Source: Acidimicrobiales bacterium
GTDB taxonomy: Bacteria > Actinomycetota > Acidimicrobiia > Acidimicrobiales > VFJN01
Length of the DNA stretch: 36,895 bases
Direction: 5' to 3'
Assembly (NCBI GenBank): GCA_035316325.1
Contig: DATHJB010000127.1
Span: forward strand, 1-36,895
Within the stretch, counting starts at the first letter, position 1, and each line of letters starts with the position of its first letter. The translations under genes were made by a program, and so were the position numbers. The notes beneath the pieces were generated by a model that searched no databases, was not told where the DNA came from, and was given only the letters and a program-made list of their open reading frames with translations. This document shows positions 7,435 through 14,392 of this stretch, one piece after another.

Positions 7435-8103
7435 GTGGCCAGGGCTGGGGAGATCACGACAGGGCGTCGCATCCGGGGTCTCGACGCGGACGAGCGGCGG
7501 GCGCAACGCCGGGAGCAGCTCCTCGACGCCGCGCTCGAGCTGGTGGCCACCAAGGGCTACGCCGGCACGTCGATCGAGCAGATCTGCCAGACGGCGTACG
7601 TCGCCACCCGCAGCTTCTACGAGCTCTTCGGCGGCAAGGAGGGCTGCTACCTGGCGCTGCTCCAGCGGATCGCCGAGGACGTCGGCGACCAGATGGTCGC
7701 CGCCCTCGACGCCGCGCCCGACGATCCCGCCGCCGCCACCCGCGGCCTGGTCACCGCCTTCGCCCACGCCCTGGTCGACGACCCCCGCGTCGTGCGGGCG
7801 GCGTTCGGTGAGGGGGCCGGCGTCTCACCGGCCATCGAGCACCAGCGCCGCGCCAACCGGCGCTGGGCCGCCGGGTTCCTGGTCGACGTGTGGGCCCGCT
7901 TCGGCATCACGTCGGGCCGCCCCGACGACGCCCATCCCGTGGCGGTCGGTGTCATCGGCGGCATGTTCGACCTGGTGGTCGACTGGCTGCACGACGCGGG
8001 GCCCGATGGCGAGGGCGGCGCCAAGGACGTCGAGGCCCTCGTGCGCGACCTCACGGCCTTCTACGCGCTGGTCCAGGACGGCATGACCAGCCGGTCGACT
8101 TGA
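7435..8103 (+). CDS. TetR-family transcriptional regulator
   Basis: A 222-residue TetR-type repressor. After a short basic N-terminus, the helix-turn-helix spans roughly residues 22-68 (RREQLLDAALELVATKGYAG, then SIEQICQTAYVATRSFYELFGGKEG). The rest is a ligand-binding helical domain with no recognisable ligand signature. I chose the GTG at 7435 because of the leaderless -10 box; the longer in-frame reading from 7378 starts inside the palindrome. It faces the secreted lipase across that palindrome and its stop overlaps the start of the downstream EamA transporter (TTGA). It probably represses itself, the lipase and the transporter. Confidence 0.9.
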   Translation: MARAGEITTGRRIRGLDADERRAQRREQLLDAALELVATKGYAGTSIEQICQTAYVATRSFYELFGGKEGCYLALLQRIAEDVGDQMVAALDAAPDDPAAATRGLVTAFAHALVDDPRVVRAAFGEGAGVSPAIEHQRRANRRWAAGFLVDVWARFGITSGRPDDAHPVAVGVIGGMFDLVVDWLHDAGPDGEGGAKDVEALVRDLTAFYALVQDGMTSRST

Positions 8104-9005
8104 CCGTCGCGGCGTCGCGGCAGGCGCCGCTGCGGGGCCCGTCCACCTGGCGCGCCGACACCGCGCTGGTCGTCGCCGCCTTCTGCTTCGGCACCACCTT
8201 CATCGTGGTGAAGGACGCGGTCGACGAGGTCGACCCGGTGCCGTTCCTGGCGGTGCGCTTCCTCATCGGCGCCGGCGTCCTGGCCGTCGCCGCCCGGGGC
8301 CGCGGCCATCCGGCCACCCCGCACGAGCTGCGCCACGGCGTCGTCGCCGGTCTGGCCCTGTGGGCGGGCTACACGCTGCAGACGGTCGGCCTGCAGTACA
8401 CCGACCCGGCCACGTCGGCGTTCCTCACCTACATGCTGGTGGTGATCGTGCCGGTGCTCGCCTTCGTGTTCCTGCGGACGCCGCTGCACGCCGCCACCGC
8501 CGTGGGGATCGCGGTGGCGGTCGGCGGCCTGCTGCTGCTCACCGGGGGCGTGAGCGGGTTCGGTCGCGGCGAGGTGCTGACCGTCGGCTGCGCCGTCGGC
8601 TTCGCCGTCCACATCGTGATCCTCGGCCGGACCGCGGCGCGCCACGACGCCGTCCGCTTCACCTGCGTCCAGCTCGCCACGGTGGGTGTGGTGTCGCTGG
8701 TGGTCAGCGGCGCGCAGGGGAACGCCGATGCGGTCGTCTTCGGTGGCGGCCCCCTCGGCGCCGCCGTGTTCACCGGTGTCTTCGCCACGGCGCTGGCGTT
8801 CCTGGCGATGGTGTGGGCGCAGCGTTCGGTGAGCCCGTCGCGCGCCGCCCTGGTCCTCCTGCTGGAGCCCGTCTTCGCCGCGTTCCTCAGCTGGCTGCGG
8901 GGCGACGAGCTCACCGCGGCGAGCGCCGCGGGCGGCGGCCTGATCCTCGTCGCCGTCGTGATAGCGGAGGTTATGCCTGCCCACTTGACCCCTCGGTCAA
9001 GATAA
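8100..9005 (+). CDS. EamA/DMT-family transporter
   Basis: A 301-residue protein of the drug/metabolite transporter superfamily with about ten hydrophobic segments in two EamA-like halves. FCFGTTFIVVKDAV and PVPFLAVRFLIGAGVL are typical of the first half; LAFLAMVWAQRSVSPSRAALVLLLEPVFAA is typical of the second. The substrate is unknown. The only plausible start in frame is TTG at 8100, whose bases overlap the TetR stop (TTGA), so translation is coupled. The last codons and stop overlap the operator-like palindrome at 8984-9001 that precedes the next operon, so the end of this gene doubles as regulatory DNA. Confidence 0.87.
   Translation: MTVAASRQAPLRGPSTWRADTALVVAAFCFGTTFIVVKDAVDEVDPVPFLAVRFLIGAGVLAVAARGRGHPATPHELRHGVVAGLALWAGYTLQTVGLQYTDPATSAFLTYMLVVIVPVLAFVFLRTPLHAATAVGIAVAVGGLLLLTGGVSGFGRGEVLTVGCAVGFAVHIVILGRTAARHDAVRFTCVQLATVGVVSLVVSGAQGNADAVVFGGGPLGAAVFTGVFATALAFLAMVWAQRSVSPSRAALVLLLEPVFAAFLSWLRGDELTAASAAGGGLILVAVVIAEVMPAHLTPRSR
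8984..9001. promoter_or_regulatory. 18-bp palindromic operator, copy 2
   Basis: CTTGACCCCTCGGTCAAG has 7-bp arms around CCTC. It matches 16 of 18 positions of the palindrome at 4653-4670. It lies 45-62 bases upstream of the di-iron operon start at 9046 and inside the last codons of the EamA gene. A TAAGGT (9003-9008) and a GATTC-T-GAATC symmetry (9011-9021) follow. Because TTGACC could be read as a -35, a bound repressor would block the promoter. Confidence 0.75.
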
Positions 9006-9045
9006 GGTCAGATTCTGAATCACTGGTCAGGACGTAGGGGGTTGG

Positions 9046-9741
9046 ATGGCGGATCCGAAGAAACCGAGAGCACCGTTCGCCCCTTGGGACCGGCGGGAGC
9101 TTCCGGGGATCTTCACCGTGGAGGAGTCGGCCCGGCGGGTCGGCAACTACAAGTGGATCGAGATGCGCCTGTTCGAGGTCCTCGGCGGCTGGGTCGCCAC
9201 CGTCCCCGAGCTCGACGTCAAGATGCGCCTCGGCACCCACTGCTACCACCATGCGTGGCACGCCGAGCTGTGGCACAAGCGCCTCCCCGAGCTGCGCGAG
9301 ATGAACCCCGACCGGCTCACGGCCCCCGCCAACGACCAGATGGTCGCCTTCGTCGACGCCATGACCGAGCCCGAGGCGCCCGAGCTCACCATCGAGAAGC
9401 TGGTCGGCGCCTACCGGGTGCTGATCCCGCACAAGATCGCCGCCTACACGTACCACCTCAACAACACGTCCACCATCACCGATGCGCCCACGATGCGCTC
9501 GTTGAAGTTCATCCTCCAGGACGAGCTCGACGACTGGCGTGACGGCGAGATGCTCCTGCAGTCGCTGATCGAGTCCCCCGAGGACGTCGACCGGGCTGCA
9601 GCGCAGGCGGCCAAGCTCGAGAAGCTGATGCTCGCCGCCGGCGGCATCGCGGGCCCCGGCACCCTCGGCTTCGGCATCGACGGCAGCGCGAACGGCTCGG
9701 GCGACCACTCGGGCGCCGCAGCACAGGAGGCAACGACATGA
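9046..9741 (+). CDS. ferritin-like protein with incomplete metal site
   Basis: A 231-residue, mostly helical protein that resembles the ferritin-like fold. A first helix carries Glu39 and Glu44 (YKWIEMRLFEVLGGW). A second has a His-rich stretch with His65, His68, His69 and His72 (THCYHHAWHAELWHKRL). Later come AYTYHLNN and LQDELDDWRDGE with Glu160. The ExxH pairs of a standard di-iron site are not both present; the last helix has DELDDW where ExxH would be expected. It may bind a modified metal site or act as a non-catalytic partner. AGGGGG precedes the ATG at 9046. Its stop overlaps the next start (ATGA), so the two products are likely made in equal amounts. Confidence 0.8.
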   Translation: MADPKKPRAPFAPWDRRELPGIFTVEESARRVGNYKWIEMRLFEVLGGWVATVPELDVKMRLGTHCYHHAWHAELWHKRLPELREMNPDRLTAPANDQMVAFVDAMTEPEAPELTIEKLVGAYRVLIPHKIAAYTYHLNNTSTITDAPTMRSLKFILQDELDDWRDGEMLLQSLIESPEDVDRAAAQAAKLEKLMLAAGGIAGPGTLGFGIDGSANGSGDHSGAAAQEATT

Positions 9742-10631
9742 GGAAGAGCTTCCCGGTCGAGGACCTGGCCCGGGACGAGCGGTTCGTGCGAGTGCCGATC
9801 ACGGCACGGCTGCAGGACGGCCGGCAGATCCCCCGCGACGCCGGCACGCGCAAGAACGGCGGCCGCCTCACCCCCGACCGCGCCGACTCGCCCGACGCCG
9901 CCCGCGTCCTCATGCACGGCATCTTCATGGGCGAGGTCCAGGCGCTCGAGGGCGCAGGACGCACCTGTTGGGACTTCGACACCGAGGACACGTCGCGCCG
10001 CCGGGGCACGGGCGACGCGGACGAGCCGGCGTCGACCACCCCCGAGGTGCCGTTCCAGCTCAAGCTCGACATGGCCCGCCAGTGCTGGGACGAGGCCCGC
10101 CACACCGAGATCTCCGTCAAGCTCTCCGAGCACATGGGCACCGGGATCGGCGAGTTCGCCGAGGCCACGTTCCTCTACGAGGCCGCCTGCAACCCCGACC
10201 CCGTGCTGCGGCTCACCGGCGTGAACCGGGCGCTCGAAGGCCTGGCCATCGACGTCTTCAACACGATGCGTGAGTTCGGCGACATCTCCGGCGACCCGGT
10301 GCTCGAGTTCTGCGAGGACTGGATGCTCGCCGACGAGGTCACCCACGTGAAGATGGGCTCCGACTGGCTCCGCAAGCTCACCGAGAAGGACCCCGAGCGT
10401 CGCGAGCGTGCCCTCGAGTTCCAGCGCGTCGTCGACCGCCTCTTCAGCCTCGGCGGCTTCCGCGGCGAGGAGGAGGACAGCCCGGTGCGCCTGGCCCGTC
10501 GCTTCCGCGAGCTGGCCGGCTTCGACACCGCCGAGATCGACGAGCTGGCCGACGACGCGAAGGCCGCCCGCGAGGACGCCGAGGCGACGATCGAGAAGAA
10601 CCGCCAGGCAGCGACCGCCACTGCCCCGTGA
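9738..10631 (+). CDS. ferritin-like di-iron protein (DUF455-like)
   Basis: A 297-residue four-helix protein with a complete carboxylate-bridged di-iron motif: Glu66 (MGEVQALEG), Glu119-x-x-His122 (DEARH), Glu167 (RALEGLAID) and Glu200-x-x-His203 (DEVTH). This is the E...ExxH...E...ExxH arrangement of ferritin-like oxidases and oxygenases, and the protein resembles the DUF455 group, whose reaction is not well known. The C-terminal 40 residues are charged and Ala-rich. AGGAGG precedes the ATG, which overlaps the upstream stop by four bases; the stop overlaps the next start (GTGA). With its incomplete partner upstream it may form a catalytic/structural pair, as in PaaA-PaaC (inference). Confidence 0.85.
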   Translation: MRKSFPVEDLARDERFVRVPITARLQDGRQIPRDAGTRKNGGRLTPDRADSPDAARVLMHGIFMGEVQALEGAGRTCWDFDTEDTSRRRGTGDADEPASTTPEVPFQLKLDMARQCWDEARHTEISVKLSEHMGTGIGEFAEATFLYEAACNPDPVLRLTGVNRALEGLAIDVFNTMREFGDISGDPVLEFCEDWMLADEVTHVKMGSDWLRKLTEKDPERRERALEFQRVVDRLFSLGGFRGEEEDSPVRLARRFRELAGFDTAEIDELADDAKAAREDAEATIEKNRQAATATAP

Positions 10632-11206
10632 GCGGCACCACCACGACCGACACGAGCGCGGTCACCGTCGTCCCCGAGACGTTCCTGCTGGTCGACTACG
10701 ACGCGGCGCAGATCGCCGAGGTGGCGGCGCGCGTCTGGCAGCAGGTCGGGCTCCCCGTGGGGCAGCCGCTGCGCATCGAGGTCGACGAGAGCACGCCGCT
10801 GGGCCGGGCGTGGGTGTCGAGCTCCGAGCCGGCGGTGCTGTCGATCGAGAGCGGGGGACTGGAGCACAACCACCGTCCCCGCCAGTTCGACGGCCGGGCG
10901 TCGGCGCTGCTGTTCGGGCGCCTGCTGATGCGGCTGCGCGACCGGCTCGACCCCGCCTTCGGCGACGCCCCGAGCGACGACGACCTGACGCTGCCGCAGT
11001 CGGCGGCGTGGGACGCCTTCGCGGTGGGCCGGGTCGGACGGCGGCTCGGCCTCGACGTGCAGCGCCAGCGGCGGCTGTACCAGTTCCGGGTGCGCCACGG
11101 CTTCACCGACGCGGCCGACAACGTGTTCGACCGGCTCTGGACCGCCGAGTCGCTCAGCTGGGCCGACATCGACGGCCTCTCGGTGCAGGCCCGCGGCGAG
11201 GACTAG
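10628..11206 (+). CDS. unknown protein, third gene of the di-iron operon
   Basis: A 192-residue soluble protein I cannot assign to a family. It has an N-terminal Thr/Ser-rich tail, a predicted alpha/beta part (FLLVDYDAAQIAEVAARVWQ, LRIEVDE), a GGLEHNHRPRQFDG segment with two histidines, and a helical C-terminal half rich in Arg (AVGRVGRRLGLDVQRQRRLYQ). There is no signal peptide or membrane segment. The GTG start overlaps the stop of the di-iron protein (GTGA), so it is translationally coupled and probably works with the two ferritin-like proteins. Base and codon use match its neighbours. Confidence 0.8.
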   Translation: MSGTTTTDTSAVTVVPETFLLVDYDAAQIAEVAARVWQQVGLPVGQPLRIEVDESTPLGRAWVSSSEPAVLSIESGGLEHNHRPRQFDGRASALLFGRLLMRLRDRLDPAFGDAPSDDDLTLPQSAAWDAFAVGRVGRRLGLDVQRQRRLYQFRVRHGFTDAADNVFDRLWTAESLSWADIDGLSVQARGED

Positions 11207-11230
11207 CGACGATTAGTTGCAGAGAGTGAA

Positions 11231-11280
11231 GCGGCTTTAGCCGCCTTCGCCGCTTGGGGTGGCGGCGGGGTTGGTATGGG
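11231..11280 (+). repeat. interspersed intergenic element, copy 1
   Basis: This 50-base G-rich block begins with the mini-hairpin GCGGC-TTTA-GCCGC. Its right part is closely related to 17526-17580: CGCCGCTTGGGGTGGCGG here against CGCCACTAGGGGCGGCGG there, both running into GGCGGGG and then TTGGyATGGG. Both copies are intergenic and in the same orientation. Confidence 0.6.
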
Positions 11281-11282
11281 TT

Positions 11283-11339
11283 GACCAACCGGTACCCGAA
11301 GGTCGGCGCCAGCTCCGACCTTCGGGTACCGGTGTGGTC
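11283..11339. terminator. bidirectional hairpin terminator between convergent operons
   Basis: Perfect 19-bp arms at 11288-11306 and 11315-11333 (core GGTACCCGAAGGTCGG) have an 8-base loop. They are extended by GACCA/TGGTC at 11283-11287 and 11335-11339 with one bulged base. It lies between the di-iron operon stop and the anti-sigma stop and can end both transcripts. Confidence 0.8.
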
Positions 11340-11343
11340 GATC

Positions 11344-12075
11344 TCAGGGCGGCCCGTCCGGCCCCGGCTGGGCCGGCCCGTAGGTCTCCCGGTAGGCATC
11401 CATCCAGCAGTCCCAGTCGCGGCCGCACTCCTCGAGCCACTTCTCGGCGTCGGCCTCGTCGAACCCCGGGAAGTCGCGCCCGTCGTAGCCACCGTCGTGG
11501 TCACCACGGCCGTCGCCCCGGCGGTCGACGCCGGGGCCGTCGTCGGACGTCACGATCTGGTCGTCGTTCGCGCCGCCATAGGGCGACGACGGGGGATCGG
11601 TCGGCGGCGGCTCGGTCTCGGGCGGCGCGGTGGGCGGCGGGGTGGCGGGAAGTGTGGTCGGCGGACCGGTGCGGTCGTCGAACGGAGGGTCGGCGTCGGA
11701 CGGTGCGTCGGTGGTGTGGCTCGGCTCCTGCGACGTGAAGGCCCCGTGCCCGTGCGCGAACACGATCCCGCCCAGCATCGCCACCATCGCGGCGGCGCCT
11801 ACGAGCCGCCAGCGGCGCCGGGCCATGCGGGCACGGCGTCCGGCATCCTCACGCCGGTGCCTCATCTCGTCCCCGTCGTCGGGCCGACGCCCGGCCTCGG
11901 CCAGGTCGAGCTCCGCCAGCAGCTTCGGGCTCATCGGCGGCGCGCCCTCGATCTCCCCGACCGCGCGCAGCCGCGCCAGGAACCGCGCCACCTCGACGAG
12001 GTCGGGGCGGTCGTGCGGCAGCTCGCCGGCGAGCAGTCGCTCGACGTCGCGCTCGGTGAGCTGGAGGTGCAGCAT
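11344..12075 (-). CDS. membrane-anchored anti-sigma factor-like protein
   Basis: A 243-residue protein downstream of the ECF sigma gene in the same direction, the usual place for its anti-sigma factor. The N-terminal 60 residues (TERDVERLLAGELPHDRPDLVEVARFLARLRAVGE) resemble the N-terminus of actinobacterial anti-sigma factors and lack the zinc HxxxCxxC motif. One transmembrane helix follows a basic stretch (RRRWRLVGAAAMVAMLGGIVFAHG). The outside part is Pro/Thr-rich and then acidic, ending with CGRDWDCWMD, where two cysteines could form a disulphide. Only a weak ribosome site precedes the ATG at 12075. Its role as sensor and inhibitor of the sigma factor is inferred. Confidence 0.78.
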   Translation of the reverse strand: MLHLQLTERDVERLLAGELPHDRPDLVEVARFLARLRAVGEIEGAPPMSPKLLAELDLAEAGRRPDDGDEMRHRREDAGRRARMARRRWRLVGAAAMVAMLGGIVFAHGHGAFTSQEPSHTTDAPSDADPPFDDRTGPPTTLPATPPPTAPPETEPPPTDPPSSPYGGANDDQIVTSDDGPGVDRRGDGRGDHDGGYDGRDFPGFDEADAEKWLEECGRDWDCWMDAYRETYGPAQPGPDGPP

Positions 12076-12131
12076 CCAATTGCTAGAACGACGTGCAGCG
12101 CAGATCGGATACTGCCTCTCTCCGAACGGGG

Positions 12132-12749
12132 TCAGAGGGGGACGGCGTGGCGCGACAGGTGCCGGCGCAGCGCTCCCATCGCCCGGTGCTGCAACGCCTT
12201 GACGGCGCCCTCGCGCTTGCCGAGGATCTTGGCGACGTCCTCGACCGACAGATCAGCCACCACCCGCAGCAGCACGACGGCGCGCTGGTCGGGCGACAGC
12301 ACGTTGAGCAGCTCGCGCACGTGGTCCGACCCGAGGATCGCGAAGGCGTCGTCCTCGACGTCGCCCATGGCCCGGTGGTCCTCCACCTCGACCTCGCCGG
12401 CGACGAAGGGTTGGCGCTGCGAGCGCCGCCGGTCGTCGATCATCCGGTGGTGGGCGATCGTGAAGACCCACGAGCGGAACCCCTGCTCGTCGCCGCGGAA
12501 CGAGCGCAGCTTGCGGTGCACCTGGGCGAACACGTCGTTGGTGAGGCCGTCGGGATCGCTGACCCGATGCCAGCGGAGGTACGACACCACCTGCGACGCC
12601 ATGGCGCGGTAGAGCCGTTCGAAAGCCGAGACCGAGCCACCCTGGGCCGCCTCGACCAGGGCGCCGAGATCCGGCACCTTGCGTCGTGTGACGACGGCCG
12701 GTGTCGTTTCAGGCACGGTGGCCAGGGTTCGTTCCTCGGTGAGTTGCAC
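12132..12749 (-). CDS. ECF (extracytoplasmic function) RNA polymerase sigma factor
   Basis: A 205-residue sigma-70 family factor with only regions 2 and 4. Region 2 is at about residues 40-110 (FERLYRAMASQVVSYLRWH, then TNDVFAQVHRKLRSF and RSWVFTIAHHRMIDDRRR). Region 4 is at about 145-200 (LNVLSPDQRAVVLLRVVADL, VEDVAKILGKREGAVKALQHRAMGALRRHL). The start is GTG at 12749 behind a GGGGAGGG ribosome site. The upstream ABM-domain gene ends 22 bases before the start, and the anti-sigma-like gene follows after 56 bases, so the three may form one operon. Specific targets are unknown. Confidence 0.93.
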   Translation of the reverse strand: MQLTEERTLATVPETTPAVVTRRKVPDLGALVEAAQGGSVSAFERLYRAMASQVVSYLRWHRVSDPDGLTNDVFAQVHRKLRSFRGDEQGFRSWVFTIAHHRMIDDRRRSQRQPFVAGEVEVEDHRAMGDVEDDAFAILGSDHVRELLNVLSPDQRAVVLLRVVADLSVEDVAKILGKREGAVKALQHRAMGALRRHLSRHAVPL

Positions 12750-12771
12750 GCCCTGCCCTCCCCTCAGTCAT

Positions 12772-13086
12772 TCACCACAGATCGTGTGCGCTGACCGCCG
12801 CCAGCAGGTCGATTTCGGGCGGACCGACCAGGTTGTCCTGGCAGGACTGCGCCATCTCGACCATGTCGTCCGAGTCGAAGTGTGCCCGCTGGGCATCGGG
12901 TGATGCCCACTTCTCGATGACGAGGTAGCGGCCCGGATGGGTGGCGGAAGCACAGAGGTCGATGTTGCGGCAACCGGGATGGGCACGGCTCGCGACCACG
13001 TACCGCGCGAGGACACCCTCAAGCCGCGCACGATCCTTCGCTGCGAAGAGCATCGTCACGATGGTGAGATCGAGGTCGTCCGCCAT
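12772..13086 (-). CDS. ABM-domain (putative quinol monooxygenase-type) protein
   Basis: A 104-residue single-domain protein of the dimeric alpha-beta barrel ABM (antibiotic biosynthesis monooxygenase) type. Typical features are an opening beta strand (LDLTIVTMLFAA), a helix with ARLEGVLARYVVASRAHPGC, NIDLCASATHPGRYLVIEKWAS and DAQRAHFDSDDM. The family uses no bound cofactor, and substrates range from quinols to unknown small molecules. The ATG is at 13086. It sits immediately before the ECF sigma gene, so it may belong to that operon. A second family member lies at 16204-16515. Confidence 0.85.
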   Translation of the reverse strand: MADDLDLTIVTMLFAAKDRARLEGVLARYVVASRAHPGCRNIDLCASATHPGRYLVIEKWASPDAQRAHFDSDDMVEMAQSCQDNLVGPPEIDLLAAVSAHDLW

Positions 13087-13388
13087 GCCTATAGGTCCCG
13101 AGCCGAACGGTCACTGGTGCCCTCCCGCGGTCCCTTCGGCCGGCACCTTACTCGCGCGCGGCGTACGGTCGCTGGTACACATGTCACTGAACGAGGGCCG
13201 ACTGCAGGGCGTAGCGAGCATCGGTCGATCCGATTCGGTGGGTGGTCTTGACCTCACCGGTATCCTGACCACATCCCGGTTTCGCCGGGACTTGTAGTCG
13301 CAGTTTCCGCTGGTTCGCCACTTACGTGGGCATCCACCGTTTTGCGGCTATCTCCAACCGACGATCGCACTCGAAGAAGGACGATACG
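13087..13388 (+). promoter_or_regulatory. long upstream region of the sigma factor gene
   Basis: About 300 bases with no convincing gene; GC at third positions is low in every frame. A TATCCT (13261-13266) could be a -10. It is followed by the small hairpin TCCCGG-TTTCG-CCGGGA (13274-13290), which would lie in the leader. The AAGGA at 13377-13381 is the ribosome site for the TTG start at 13389. An in-frame GTG at 13326 has no ribosome site. Confidence 0.45.
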
Positions 13389-14327
13389 TTGCCCAAGGAG
13401 CGCGTCGAGCGCGACGAGGAAGACCTCGTTCGGCTGTACCTCACCGACATCGGCCAGTACCCGCTGCTCACCAAGGACGACGAAGTCCGCCTAGCTCAGG
13501 CCATAGAGGCCGGCAACGCGGCTCGTGTCGACATGGACGGCGCTGGTGCGAAGCTGACTCCGGCTCGCAAGCGTGAGCTGCGCCGCGCGGCGCGTGAGGG
13601 CGAAGATGCAGAACGCACCTTCGTGCAGTCGAACCTCCGACTGGTGGTCTCCATCGCCAAGAAGTACCAGGCCTCGGGCCTGCCGTTGCTGGACCTCATC
13701 CAGGAGGGGAACCTCGGCCTCATGCACGCGGTCGAGAAGTTCGACTGGCGCAAGGGGTTCAAGTTCTCCACCTATGCCACCTGGTGGATCCGGCAGGCGA
13801 TCACCCGCGGCATCGCCAACACCGGCCGCACCATCCGGCTGCCGGTCCATGCGGGTGACACGCTGGCCCGGCTGCAGAAGGCCCGGGCACGCCTCGAGCT
13901 GAAGATGGGTCGGCCGGCCACGCTGTCCGAGCTCGCGGCCGAGGTCGAGATGTCGGAGGACAAGGTCACCGAGGCCCTGCGCTTCGCCGCCGAGCCGCTG
14001 TCGCTGTCCGAACCCCTGCGGGAGGACGGCGACGCCGAGCTGGGCGACGTGGTGGAGGACCGGTCGGCCGAGTCGCCCTTCGAGGTGGCGGCCACCGCGC
14101 TGCTGCCCGAGGAGATCAACCGGCTGCTGGCCCCGCTCGACGAGCGCGAGCGCGAGATCCTGAAGCTGCGCTTCGGGCTCGACCGCGGCGAGCCCCGCAC
14201 GCTGGAAGAGGTGGGGGAGCACTTCAACCTCACCCGTGAGCGCATCCGCCAGATCGAGGCCCGGGCGATGTCGAAGCTGCGGCATCCCTCGTCCGACACC
14301 GGCGCACGAGACCTGCTGGCGGTCTGA
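13389..14327 (+). CDS. RpoD-type (group 1/2) sigma-70 factor
   Basis: A sigma-70 factor with regions 1.2 (DLVRLYLTDIGQYPLLTKDD), 2 (NLRLVVSIAKKYQASGLPLL, DLIQEGNLGLMHAVEKFDW, FSTYATWWIRQAITR), 3 and 4 (LDEREREILKLRFGL, TLEEVGEHFNLTRERIRQIE). It has no long acidic region 1.1. With 312 residues it matches actinobacterial group-2 factors or short primary sigma factors; which it is cannot be decided here. I prefer the TTG at 13389 because AGAAGGA lies seven bases upstream and third-position GC rises there. The GTG at 13326 would add 21 residues of atypical codon use. The gene converges on the ClC gene across a long hairpin. Confidence 0.93.
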   Translation: MPKERVERDEEDLVRLYLTDIGQYPLLTKDDEVRLAQAIEAGNAARVDMDGAGAKLTPARKRELRRAAREGEDAERTFVQSNLRLVVSIAKKYQASGLPLLDLIQEGNLGLMHAVEKFDWRKGFKFSTYATWWIRQAITRGIANTGRTIRLPVHAGDTLARLQKARARLELKMGRPATLSELAAEVEMSEDKVTEALRFAAEPLSLSEPLREDGDAELGDVVEDRSAESPFEVAATALLPEEINRLLAPLDEREREILKLRFGLDRGEPRTLEEVGEHFNLTRERIRQIEARAMSKLRHPSSDTGARDLLAV

Positions 14328-14336
14328 GTTTCCGGT

Positions 14337-14387
14337 CGAAATTGCGTGGTCGGTGGTTGCTCTGCAGCCGCTGGCCACGCAATTTCG
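14337..14387. terminator. bidirectional hairpin terminator, repeat family member
   Basis: Perfect 13-bp arms CGAAATTGCGTGG (14337-14349) and CCACGCAATTTCG (14375-14387) enclose an inner GGTTGC/GCAGCC pairing. It lies between the convergent sigma and ClC genes. The sequence is homologous to the hairpin at 30740-30788, not just similar in shape. Confidence 0.82.
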
Positions 14388-14392
14388 TCGTT

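Noticed and set aside
13326..13388. N-terminal 21-codon extension of the RpoD-type sigma factor from a GTG
   Set aside because: No ribosome site and reduced third-position GC, whereas the TTG at 13389 has AGAAGGA at good spacing; still possible if leaderless.
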